Below are positions 35,949 to 44,648 of a stretch of DNA of 64,000 nucleotides, piece by piece. Below the pieces are notes generated by a model. It did not search any database. It saw only the letters and a program-made list of their open reading frames with translations, and was not told the origin of the DNA. Each line of letters opens with the position of its first letter. Positions within the stretch are counted from its first letter, which is position 1. Position numbers and translations under genes: made by a program. The stretch comes from an uncultured SAR86 cluster bacterium (GTDB lineage Bacteria > Pseudomonadota > Gammaproteobacteria > Magnimaribacterales > D2472), in assembly GCA_902599315.1 (NCBI GenBank), contig CACKEY010000004.1, forward strand, positions 1 to 64,000, in the 5' to 3' direction.

Positions 35949-37495
35949 AAATTTCCTAATACTGATTTAATTGCCTCATAGCTAGGTTTAAGGTTGCCAT
36001 ACATTTTTTTGTATACCTTATGGTACAAATCATTATAAATTTCTTTATTTGTATCTATTGGATCAAACCTATCACCTGCGTGAGTCATTTTTTCAACTGC
36101 ATAAGTAAAATCTTGATATAAACCAATTCCAACAGCACTCGCAATAGCAGCACCTAAAGAAGATGTTTCAAATGTGTGTGGACGAAAAACGGTCATACCA
36201 AATATATCTGCGGTTATTTGCATAACTTCATCACTTTGAGATCCACCTCCTGATACAACTAATCGAGAAATAGATTTTTTGGTCCGTTTTTCAAGAAGTT
36301 CTTTGCTCTCCCTTAAAGCATATGTTAAACCTTCAATCATGGCGCGATAAAGATGTGCCCTAGTATGATCTTCATTAAATCCAATAATTGCCCCTCTTGT
36401 TTCAGGACCATCTCCATTAGAAGGCGACCAATAAGGTTGTAGCATTAATCCATCAGAACCCGGTGGAACTTTGGCTAGTAACTCATCAAATAAAGTTTCA
36501 GGTTGAAGATTTTTTTCTTTTGCTAATTGCTCTTCTTGAAGTCCAAACTCTTTTTTAAACCAGCTCACCATCCAATATCCTCGTTGAATCATCATCTCAA
36601 TATTAAATGTGTTAGGTATCACCCCAGGATATGCTGGATAAAAAGGTATCGCCTCAAGATATTTATCAGAAGTGATATTCAATGTAGCAAGGCTGCCATA
36701 ACTCAAACTACCTGTCTCATTATCAATACATCCAGTGCCTAAAACCTCACAGGCTTTATCTGAACCACAAGCAATTAAAGGAAGTCCTTCTGGGATTCCG
36801 GTTTGTTCAGCTGCTGCTTCAGTGATTTCACCTAGCACAGATCCTGCAGGTAAAACTTCAGGCAGCATTTCAGATCGAATTGGCATGGCTCGCCATTTCC
36901 AATCTTTCTGATCAGCCCACTCTTGTGTCTTATAATCAAATGGAATAAACCCCACAGTACTCGCAACAGCATCTTTGTAATTACCAGTGAGTTTATAATT
37001 GTGATAACCAGATAAAAGTAGGAATTTATGAACTTGCTTCCAAATCTCAGGCTCATTTTGTTGAATCCAATTAGCTTCAGCCTCAGCATGCATTAAATCA
37101 ACCAATGGCTTGGCTCCAATAATACCCATAATGACTGACTCTAACTTTCCTAATTTTGGTTTAGTTTGCACTTGGCGTTGATCTAGCCAAGTGATAGCAG
37201 GTCGCAGTGGTTGATTATCTATACCCATTGGAACTATAGTTGCTCGCTGTGTAGTTACTGAAACAGCTGCAATTAATTCCTTTGATATTGATAATTTTGG
37301 CCACAATTCCAAGCATGCTTGACAAAGCGAATTCCAAAAATACTCAGCATTTTGCTCTGCCCATCCTTTTTGATTAGAGAAATATGGCTCAATTTCAATT
37401 TTACTTTTTGCAATAAGTTGGCCCTGTCCATCAAAAACCATAGCTCTAACACTCTGAGTTCCGTTATCAATACTTAAAAAATATTTTCCATTCAT
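35945..37495 (-). CDS. FGGY-family carbohydrate kinase
   Basis: 516 residues with the two actin-like domains of the FGGY fold: FLSIDNGTQSVRAMVFD at the N-terminus (phosphate 1), TTQRATIVPM and the C-terminal GGGSQSDEVMQITADIFG. The family phosphorylates sugars and polyols such as glycerol, xylulose or ribulose. Substrate cannot be assigned from sequence. Its position 12 bp after GlpD argues for glycerol, dihydroxyacetone or a related polyol, which would give glycerol 3-phosphate or DHAP. It is not a typical GlpK. No Shine-Dalgarno stands out. Confidence 0.85.
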   Translation of the reverse strand: MNGKYFLSIDNGTQSVRAMVFDGQGQLIAKSKIEIEPYFSNQKGWAEQNAEYFWNSLCQACLELWPKLSISKELIAAVSVTTQRATIVPMGIDNQPLRPAITWLDQRQVQTKPKLGKLESVIMGIIGAKPLVDLMHAEAEANWIQQNEPEIWKQVHKFLLLSGYHNYKLTGNYKDAVASTVGFIPFDYKTQEWADQKDWKWRAMPIRSEMLPEVLPAGSVLGEITEAAAEQTGIPEGLPLIACGSDKACEVLGTGCIDNETGSLSYGSLATLNITSDKYLEAIPFYPAYPGVIPNTFNIEMMIQRGYWMVSWFKKEFGLQEEQLAKEKNLQPETLFDELLAKVPPGSDGLMLQPYWSPSNGDGPETRGAIIGFNEDHTRAHLYRAMIEGLTYALRESKELLEKRTKKSISRLVVSGGGSQSDEVMQITADIFGMTVFRPHTFETSSLGAAIASAVGIGLYQDFTYAVEKMTHAGDRFDPIDTNKEIYNDLYHKVYKKMYGNLKPSYEAIKSVLGNL

Positions 37496-37507
37496 GACAG
37501 ACAGATT

Positions 37508-39100
37508 CTAAGTGTTGATAGGAAGGCTATAGTGCTTTTTCCAAATTGTTTCATAGCGACTTACTTCTTTTTGCCATCGCTCCTCATCCCAGCTCTCATA
37601 ACTTAAGAAAATTTCTTTCAAAGCTGGGTACAATTCAGAGCCTCCATTAGAAAGACACATACCTAGACGAGTTCTTCTTAACAAAAGATCATCAAGATGC
37701 TCAACAGCCTCATTTTTTACTGCCCATCGACATTCAGCTAAAGAAAATTCTGTCTCGCCTAGATTGTTTTTTTCAACCTGAGAACTTTCTTTTAAAATTT
37801 CAATTGCTTTCATACCGTATCGTCCCAACAAACGTTGTCCCCAATTTCTATTTTTTGGAGTTAATGACTGCGGAGTGATTTCGGGTGTTTGAAACATTCT
37901 ATCATCAACAAAATCTTTAGCTTTTGGTAAGCTTTCCTTAGCTGCAGCTAAAACATCCAATGCAATCAATCTAAAAGTAGTAAGTTTCCCACCGCTTACA
38001 GTAATTAACCCATTATCAGACCATACAGCATGATCTCTACGCTCTTTAGAAGGATCTTTGTTTTTCTTTGAACCAATTACAGGTCTTACTCCTGCCCATG
38101 TTGACAAGATATCACTTGACTTCAACGGATTATCGGGAAATTGGCTGTTGTATGCTTTTAATAAATAATCTACCTCCAGATCAGAGATGCTGGCCTCTAT
38201 ATCCAAATCCTCATCATGATCTAAATCTGTGGTGCCAATGACAGTTGTTCCCTCCCATGGATAAACATAAATACCTCGCTTGTCTTCAACATGGAAAAAT
38301 GTCAACACGTCGCTAATTGGACATAAGGATTTTGGAATAATTATGTGGCTGCCTCGAAGAGGTCTTATACGTTTTTCTTTATTAACAATATTTCTCAGTC
38401 GATCTGCCCAAGCACCTGTTGCATTAATAACAACCCGAGAATTTAATTCAATAAAATCAGAATAATCATCAGCTTTAATTCTTACTCCAGAAACTTTGCC
38501 ATCTGTTAATAAAAGATTATCTACTTTTGTATAATTTAGAGCATATCCTCCATCATCAATACTATCTTGCAAAACACGAAGTACCAAACGAGAATCGTCA
38601 ACCATGGCATCAGTGAAACAATTTGCTCCATTAAGTTTATTATCATCTAATCCATGAAAACGTTTCTGTAACTCCTCATTATTAAAGTATTTATTATCCC
38701 GAGTACCTGCAAAAAAATCATAAATAGTAAGAATTACTTTCATTACAAATCGACCTGGAAATAAACCTTTTCTAAAAGTTAAATAAAAAGATATTGGATC
38801 CACCAATCCTGGGGCCTCGTTTAAAAGACGTTGCCGCTCCTGAACAGATTCCTTTGTAAGTTTATAATCTCCAGATGCAAGGTAACGAAGGCCTCCGTGA
38901 ACCATTTTTGAGGACCTGCTGGAGGTACCCCACGAAAAATCTTGTTGCTCCAGCAACAGTGCTTTGAAACCTCTTCGCCTTGCTTCCCTAAGAATTCCCG
39001 CACCTGTGATCCCCCCTCCAATAACAATAATATCCCAATCTAAATGATCACCTTTTTGCATTTCTGAAAGAAGTTCTTTGCGGTTAGTAAATCCAGTCAT
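37508..39100 (-). CDS. glpD: FAD-dependent glycerol-3-phosphate dehydrogenase (GlpD/GlpA family)
   Basis: Oxidises glycerol 3-phosphate to DHAP, passing electrons to quinone at the membrane. 530 residues. The FAD-binding VIGGGITGAGILREARRRG lies near residue 26, then SSRSSKMVHGGLRYL, the central GTTDLDHDEDLDIEAS and the C-terminal SGGKLTTFR. The C-terminal helical domain (about 420-520) is the usual DAO_C. It lies 6 bp after the alkyl-DHAP-synthase-like gene and 12 bp before the kinase, so DHAP chemistry is probably the common theme. Confidence 0.9.
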   Translation of the reverse strand: MTGFTNRKELLSEMQKGDHLDWDIIVIGGGITGAGILREARRRGFKALLLEQQDFSWGTSSRSSKMVHGGLRYLASGDYKLTKESVQERQRLLNEAPGLVDPISFYLTFRKGLFPGRFVMKVILTIYDFFAGTRDNKYFNNEELQKRFHGLDDNKLNGANCFTDAMVDDSRLVLRVLQDSIDDGGYALNYTKVDNLLLTDGKVSGVRIKADDYSDFIELNSRVVINATGAWADRLRNIVNKEKRIRPLRGSHIIIPKSLCPISDVLTFFHVEDKRGIYVYPWEGTTVIGTTDLDHDEDLDIEASISDLEVDYLLKAYNSQFPDNPLKSSDILSTWAGVRPVIGSKKNKDPSKERRDHAVWSDNGLITVSGGKLTTFRLIALDVLAAAKESLPKAKDFVDDRMFQTPEITPQSLTPKNRNWGQRLLGRYGMKAIEILKESSQVEKNNLGETEFSLAECRWAVKNEAVEHLDDLLLRRTRLGMCLSNGGSELYPALKEIFLSYESWDEERWQKEVSRYETIWKKHYSLPINT

Positions 39101-39106
39101 AATATT

Positions 39107-40720
39107 TTAATCATTTTCAGGTAATAATTTTCCTGGATTCATTTGTCCATGAGGATCAAATTGCTGACATAAGCTATTAATTGCAGCAATACCAAACTCT
39201 CCCTTTTCTGCTGTTAGGTAGTTTTTGTGATCGCTGCCAACACCATGCTGGTGACTAATGGTGCCGCCATGAGCAACAATCTGATCAGCGCCAGCTTTTT
39301 TTAATTTCATCCATCTATTCTTTCCTAACTCAAAGCTTTCACCTATGCGAAACAAATAGGTAGTGTAAATACTCGATCCCTGACCATATACATGAGATAA
39401 ATGCGTATAAGCATGAACTTGCTCACCTTCATCATCCAAGGCCATTCGAATTGCTTCTTCTATATTTTCTGCAGCTTCAGAAACTTTTGACCAATCAACT
39501 GCCGTCTCCATGGTGTCAACTATATACCCCTCTGCACCAAGAGGGTCACGAAGATACGGAGCACGGAATCGACCGTGCACCCAGTTCTCTCCAAGACCAG
39601 ACTGATCTACAAAACCACCTAGGGCAGCACAATGATCGATTGCAAGTTCATATACAGTTTCGCAATGACGAGCTGAGCCAGTTACTCCAAATGTCATCAT
39701 CACTTTTCCTTCACCAATACCCTTTTCAGATAAAGATTTCTCCAATGCAATCACCCCACTGCTATCACTGCCGGCACCCATATATAATAGACTTGTTGTT
39801 TCAAGTGGGTTACTTAATCGAACCATAGACAATGCAACTCGCTGTTGAATCAATTCCCTTGCAGCATTAATACCAATTTGCCAAGAAGGAAAGAAGACTA
39901 CTTGGAATTTTTCTTTCTCAGGCATAGGCGTTATCCGTACAGTAACTTCAGTAATAATACCAATACGGCCCTCGGAGCCAAGAATCATCTCACGAATATC
40001 AGGACCGGCTGAAGATGCTGGGATGGTAGGAATTGTCATGGTGCCATTAAAAGTTTCGATAATCCCTCCAGCAAACATGTTTTCAATGCGGCCATAATGA
40101 AGAGACTGTTGACCGCTTGATCGACTTGCCACCCATCCCCCTAAGGTAGATAGCTCCCAAGATTGTGGAAAGTGACCTAATGTGTAGCCATGTTTTTTCA
40201 GTGTTTCCTCTACAACAGGACCTGGAGTTCCGGCTCCAAAGGTAGCCAGTTGACTTTCAGTATCAATGCTCAATAAGGAACTCATCTTTCCCATATCTAT
40301 TGTTAGTATTGGTCTGTCGCTCTTCATAGGATTTATGTGACCAACAACTGATGTTCCGCCACCATAAGGAATAACAACTAAGTTATTCTCTTTACTATAA
40401 GCAAGAAGTTCTCTTACCTGCTCTGCAGATTCTGGAAATGCAACGCCATCAGGAAATGTATCAACATTGCCACTATGCATATCTAACCAATCTGGCAAAC
40501 TCTGACCTCGCGCATGTCGAACTCGTGTTTCCGGATCGGTTTTAATTAAAGAATGGTCATCAAGACGAGATGCGGGTACTTTAGAAATTACCTCTTTTAA
40601 GGTTGCCTGATTAAGTGAAGTTCCTGGTCCTACCAAAGCCTCTAATAACGCTCGCAGTCCATCGCTAAGCTCCATAGTTAGCTCACTATTTTCATTTCCC
40701 CATCCATTCCACAAACGCAT
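39107..40720 (-). CDS. FAD-binding oxidase related to alkyl-DHAP synthase
   Basis: 537 residues, VAO-type flavoprotein (FAD_binding_4 plus FAD-oxidase C domain). It begins MRLWNGWGNEN, closely like the MKWNGWG entry of alkylglycerone-phosphate synthases (AGPS). It has the FAD loop PYGGGTSVVGH at about 118-128, then STLGGWVASRSSGQQ, and near the C-terminus SHQHGVG at about 489-495, where AGPS carries a His cluster. In ether lipid synthesis AGPS swaps the acyl chain of acyl-DHAP for a fatty alcohol. Other members oxidise hydroxy acids, so function is likely rather than certain. ATG at 40720 is chosen for its GGTGA site; a GTG three codons earlier is possible. Confidence 0.82.
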   Translation of the reverse strand: MRLWNGWGNENSELTMELSDGLRALLEALVGPGTSLNQATLKEVISKVPASRLDDHSLIKTDPETRVRHARGQSLPDWLDMHSGNVDTFPDGVAFPESAEQVRELLAYSKENNLVVIPYGGGTSVVGHINPMKSDRPILTIDMGKMSSLLSIDTESQLATFGAGTPGPVVEETLKKHGYTLGHFPQSWELSTLGGWVASRSSGQQSLHYGRIENMFAGGIIETFNGTMTIPTIPASSAGPDIREMILGSEGRIGIITEVTVRITPMPEKEKFQVVFFPSWQIGINAARELIQQRVALSMVRLSNPLETTSLLYMGAGSDSSGVIALEKSLSEKGIGEGKVMMTFGVTGSARHCETVYELAIDHCAALGGFVDQSGLGENWVHGRFRAPYLRDPLGAEGYIVDTMETAVDWSKVSEAAENIEEAIRMALDDEGEQVHAYTHLSHVYGQGSSIYTTYLFRIGESFELGKNRWMKLKKAGADQIVAHGGTISHQHGVGSDHKNYLTAEKGEFGIAAINSLCQQFDPHGQMNPGKLLPEND

Positions 40721-40779
40721 TGATTTCACCAAGTCATAATTTAAATTTAATAACGCATAGCGATCTAGTTTTAAACATA

Positions 40780-40810
40780 AGTATAGCCTTTTTCGTAATC
40801 AAAAAATCAA
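40780..40810 (-). promoter_or_regulatory. Possible promoter for the AGPS-like/glpD/kinase/hydrolase unit
   Basis: Minus strand TTGATT (40805-40810), 19-bp spacer, TATACT (40780-40785), about 60 nt before the ATG. The 124-bp gap from 40721 to 40844 holds nothing else recognised. Confidence 0.4.
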
Positions 40811-40844
40811 TGATAAATTAAGGCTTATAAAGTAATTACTTAAA

Positions 40845-41825
40845 TTATTTGCTTAATAATCCTTTTTCCTGAGCCCATTCATGAGTCATTTTCATACCCT
40901 CCTCAAATGAAATTTCAGGCCTCCATCCAAGGACACGTTCTGCTTTTTTAATTGAAAACCAACTCTTGGTTGAAAGCTGTTTTACTGTTGATGGAGAAGC
41001 TTCATTTAGATTGCCCAAAAGATCGGCTAATTTTGATGCTATGGCTGAGATTTTTAAAGCTAGCTTGGTCGAAACTACCACGGGTCTCTTTTTACCTAAC
41101 CATCGATAGTGAGGAGTGAAATAGTCTTTGGTAAACATATAACCCTCGCATGATAAATTAAAAATTTCGCCAGCTGCATCTGGATGCCTCGATGCAATTG
41201 CGATACCCCTAACTAAGTCATCAATATATATGGGTCTAAAAAATCCCTCTCCTTTTTCGGGCAACATAAACTGATTTTTAGCAATTGCTTCTAAGGGAGC
41301 AATAATCCAAGGACGGCTACCTGGGCCATATGCATCTCCTGGCCGAATAATCACTACTTCAATATCATCATTAGCCTGCTCGCTTAAGACAACATGCTCA
41401 GAAGCTAGTTTTGTCAGCACATAGCTTCCACCATCGGCATGCACAGGATGAGTCTCATCTAACTCACCCTCTGCAGAATTTCCGTAAGCAACTATTGATG
41501 AAATTTGAACGAAGCGTCTAACTTTATGCTCTTTTGCTGCTTGAATTAAGTTACGAGTTGCCAATACATTAACTTGCCACATATCGGAATCTTGCATTGC
41601 ATTAGAGACCAAAGCAGCTGTGTGAATAATCACATCACATTCTTGTAATTGTTGGCTAATTGTATCTGGCTGAGATATATCACCCTCAACAATATCATCA
41701 TCATTACCAAAGAGATCAACGCCAACAGTATCTTGACCATGATTTTGGTAATAACGCATTAATGACCCACCAATGAATCCATTAGCTCCAGTTATAAGTA
41801 TTTTTTTGATAGCTTGTTCACTCAT
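40845..41825 (-). CDS. NAD-dependent epimerase/dehydratase family protein (extended SDR)
   Basis: 326 residues. NAD(P) loop ITGANGFIGGSL, the HTAALVS stretch after the fourth strand, catalytic Ser in ISSIVAYG and YVLTK as the YxxxK pair. The C-terminal substrate domain (RPIYIDDLVRGIAIAS and GWRPEISFEEGM) is typical of sugar epimerases and 3-beta-hydroxysteroid dehydrogenase-like proteins. The exact substrate is unknown. It is the last gene of the unit starting at 45992, with a 31-bp gap to the SDR upstream of it. Confidence 0.85.
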   Translation of the reverse strand: MSEQAIKKILITGANGFIGGSLMRYYQNHGQDTVGVDLFGNDDDIVEGDISQPDTISQQLQECDVIIHTAALVSNAMQDSDMWQVNVLATRNLIQAAKEHKVRRFVQISSIVAYGNSAEGELDETHPVHADGGSYVLTKLASEHVVLSEQANDDIEVVIIRPGDAYGPGSRPWIIAPLEAIAKNQFMLPEKGEGFFRPIYIDDLVRGIAIASRHPDAAGEIFNLSCEGYMFTKDYFTPHYRWLGKKRPVVVSTKLALKISAIASKLADLLGNLNEASPSTVKQLSTKSWFSIKKAERVLGWRPEISFEEGMKMTHEWAQEKGLLSK

Positions 41826-41856
41826 ATGGAAACCTTAGCAAAATAATTCTTACTTT

Positions 41857-42651
41857 TCAGTCCATACTCTTGCGGTAGAAAGAACCAAAAATCCTTGTTA
41901 CTAATGATTTTGAAAAAAGACGAGTAATGATGGTGGTGAACTTATTAGCAAGACCAGGAACTACAATATCTTTACCTGCAAAACATGCTTTTATACCAAT
42001 CTCAGCAACATCTTTAGCCGACATCATCATGCTTGATGGAATTCGAAGAGTGGCGCCTTGCTCAGGATTGTTCATCATTTTTGTAGCTGTATAGCCAGGG
42101 CATAACGCTGTTACTTGAACCCCGCTATTTGCAGCAACCATTTCATTTGATAATGCTTGAGAAAACGACACAGCATATGCTTTTGATGCAGCGTAAACAT
42201 TCTGATTTGGAATAGCCATCCATCCAGCTAATGAAGCAACATTAAGTATATGTCCACTACCCTGCAATGCCATCTGATTTGCAAAAAGATGAGTCAAGCT
42301 AGTGAGAGCCATGATATTGACTGAAATTATTGCTTCCTGCTTTTCAAGACTCAGTTTAGTAAAAAATCCATTTTGCAAAAGGCCTGCATTATTTACTAAG
42401 AAATCTACTTGTGATCCATTTGCTTCAACAGTTTGGAAAAGGTCTTGTGCTGCATTTTCCTTGGACAAATCTGCAACAATCACAGAGGAATTCACTTCAA
42501 ATTCATTCCTTATCCTGTCAGCTAATTGATTAAGTTTATCTTCACCCCGTGCAACAAGAATAAGATCATATCCGAGGCTGGCTAAAATCTTTACAAATTC
42601 GGCTCCGATTCCTTCAGAAGCTCCTGTAACTAATGCAGTTTTATTCGACAT
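41857..42651 (-). CDS. Classical short-chain dehydrogenase/reductase
   Basis: 264 residues. TGASEGIG cofactor loop, NNAG, catalytic Ser in NVASLAGW and YAASK. An Arg follows the second strand (VARGEDKLNQLADRI), favouring NADP(H). The C-terminal tail (ITRLFSKSLVTRIFGSFYRK) is long, basic and hydrophobic, as in membrane-associated reductases such as the acyl-DHAP reductase Ayr1 or DltE-like proteins. Given the AGPS-like gene nearby, acyl- or alkyl-DHAP reduction is a sensible hypothesis. AAGGA precedes the ATG. It lies 11 bp after the DUF3604 gene. Confidence 0.87.
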   Translation of the reverse strand: MSNKTALVTGASEGIGAEFVKILASLGYDLILVARGEDKLNQLADRIRNEFEVNSSVIVADLSKENAAQDLFQTVEANGSQVDFLVNNAGLLQNGFFTKLSLEKQEAIISVNIMALTSLTHLFANQMALQGSGHILNVASLAGWMAIPNQNVYAASKAYAVSFSQALSNEMVAANSGVQVTALCPGYTATKMMNNPEQGATLRIPSSMMMSAKDVAEIGIKACFAGKDIVVPGLANKFTTIITRLFSKSLVTRIFGSFYRKSMD

Positions 42652-42661
42652 AACATGTTCC

Positions 42662-44641
42662 TTAATTATTTTTTTTCAGCCAAATTGGTGATGACCAAGC
42701 TCTCTCTTGAATTGTAACTGGTATATCTGATCTAGGTTTCTCACCAGCTCTAATGGAGTCCCACGTTGACCATCTACAAACAGGATTTTCAATAATTCGA
42801 GCGTAATAAAATGCATCTTGATTAACCTTAAATTCTGGATCCTGCCATAAGACTTTCATTTCCTTATCTCCTGAATCTGCACTAATCGAGCAATCACTTA
42901 AATCAACCCAAGCTTTATTTTCTGGACAACGATGAGTCTCTTGATCAACAATCAATCCATCGGAACATGCAACATCAAAAACTTTTTCTTTATGCTTTCC
43001 ATCTTCTAACCATCCTTTAATGATTTGAGCTCTTTGCAATGGCGCCCCAACAATATCAGCAAGCGCCCATACTAAAAAGGTTGGATTTTTATTTTCTTTA
43101 TTATTGAGGGTTCCGCCCATAGGAATGTTGTTTGCATATGCATCTTGAATAAGAGAAAGGTCATTTAGTGATGAATTTTCTAAATCATAACCCGCAAAGA
43201 ATCTCACTTTTATTCTTGGACCGCTTGTTGCAAAAGTTTCTTTGCGTCTAAAAGCATCATAAATAGCTTCACGAGTGTTTTCTTCTGCCCAGACACCGGC
43301 AAGACCAGATGCAGAAAAATGTATCAGTCTCTCGCTTGCAGCAAGATAGTTTTTTCCATCAACCTCGGCGATTGTATTTGGTCTTAAAAATTTTAAAAAA
43401 GTTCCATAAAATCGATTAAACGGAATTGAGCCTCTTAACTCAGCAGTGCCATCTAAAAGACCTACTTTTGAGAAAAAGACTTCTTCACTATCTGAAGGCC
43501 CTCCAACATGTGAGTCACTTGATCCTATTAAACCAAACTTGTATGGATTGGTAAGACCGCTTTCCTCCAAAAATAAACCCTTAAGATATGCATCTCTTAC
43601 GTAACTACCACTTAAATTAGAAATATTTTTCTCTTGGTCCACACCAGTTTTTACTTCGAAAGCTGCCCATTCATCATTTTTTGACAACAATGGATGAGTT
43701 TCCGAGGTTCCTTTAACTTGAGTAATTTCAACCAGTGGCTCATTTAATGAACGATTTTTAGAATAAGCCTCATCGATTGGACCTCCATTGTAGTTATCCA
43801 GTGAGAAAGCAACTCCACCTGAAATATTTGTATTGTGAGGAATGGCTAAGCTTTCAACTCCATCAGATCTGATAAGATTCATCCAATCCCATAATTTCTC
43901 TGGATTTGGGCTATCGGCTCTTGTAAAGATTTTTTGGGGGAGATTTCTTGTATCTTTAAATATAACGTTTCGATGTAAGTACTTGTTATAAAGGTCTAAT
44001 CCAGGAGTATATTCATATGCAGCAAATGTAGTGAATGTTCCAGGAATATAAGCATTGTCTGCAGCTTCGATGGTTTGTTGCCATACTGATCTTTCGATTT
44101 TTTCTATTAGCGAGCCATCAATTGATCCATTTTCTAGACCCTCGGTAACTTTTTTATAAAAGGGTCTGAAAATATTTCCTCTTTTAATCAAGGAAATAAT
44201 GCCGCTATCCACGGATTCATTCAGATTGTGTAAGGGTTTGGTAAATTCATATTTTGAGAACTCAGAAGTCGTATCTGCTGCAACTTTCATTAATCCCATA
44301 AAAATTCCATGATCAGTTACAGCATAGAAATCTAAAGGTCTGCTAAGTTGAATCAAATATCCGCTTGGATGGACTATTGCATTGCCTCGAGCATATTTGT
44401 AAGCATCTTTTGGAGTGTTAATAGTTCCAAAAGTGTAAGCGTCAAATGAATTTCCAGTGTGAACATGTAGATCACCAAAATAAGCATTTTTATTTGGATT
44501 AGGTAAAGGCCTAACGATATTGAGTTTTTCCACTGCGGGCTTAACTTCTTCAGGTTTAATTACATTTTTTGAGTTACTTGAATCAGAACATGCTGCTACT
44601 AGAAAAAAACACAGAATAAAATAAATTGCTTTGATTTTCAT
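42662..44641 (-). CDS. DUF3604 lipoprotein, PHP-like metallohydrolase (copy A)
   Basis: 659 residues from the ATG at 44641. The N-terminus MKIKAIYFILCFFLVAAC is a lipoprotein signal with Cys18 as the lipidated residue. The DUF3604 body holds motifs that resemble PHP phosphoesterases: GDLHVHT (His59, His61), TDHG (Asp110, His111), IPHN and GSSDSH. A C-terminal region with four cysteines (ACSDG, RCPE, DCS, VCRWSTWD) closes with TIQERAWSSPIW. Function of DUF3604 is not established; predicted to be a periplasmic or outer-membrane metal-dependent hydrolase. Upstream nine codons are open, but the later ATG gives the signal peptide. It follows the DsbA-like fusion by 7 bp. Confidence 0.88.
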   Translation of the reverse strand: MKIKAIYFILCFFLVAACSDSSNSKNVIKPEEVKPAVEKLNIVRPLPNPNKNAYFGDLHVHTGNSFDAYTFGTINTPKDAYKYARGNAIVHPSGYLIQLSRPLDFYAVTDHGIFMGLMKVAADTTSEFSKYEFTKPLHNLNESVDSGIISLIKRGNIFRPFYKKVTEGLENGSIDGSLIEKIERSVWQQTIEAADNAYIPGTFTTFAAYEYTPGLDLYNKYLHRNVIFKDTRNLPQKIFTRADSPNPEKLWDWMNLIRSDGVESLAIPHNTNISGGVAFSLDNYNGGPIDEAYSKNRSLNEPLVEITQVKGTSETHPLLSKNDEWAAFEVKTGVDQEKNISNLSGSYVRDAYLKGLFLEESGLTNPYKFGLIGSSDSHVGGPSDSEEVFFSKVGLLDGTAELRGSIPFNRFYGTFLKFLRPNTIAEVDGKNYLAASERLIHFSASGLAGVWAEENTREAIYDAFRRKETFATSGPRIKVRFFAGYDLENSSLNDLSLIQDAYANNIPMGGTLNNKENKNPTFLVWALADIVGAPLQRAQIIKGWLEDGKHKEKVFDVACSDGLIVDQETHRCPENKAWVDLSDCSISADSGDKEMKVLWQDPEFKVNQDAFYYARIIENPVCRWSTWDSIRAGEKPRSDIPVTIQERAWSSPIWLKKNN

Positions 44642-44648
44642 AATAGTT

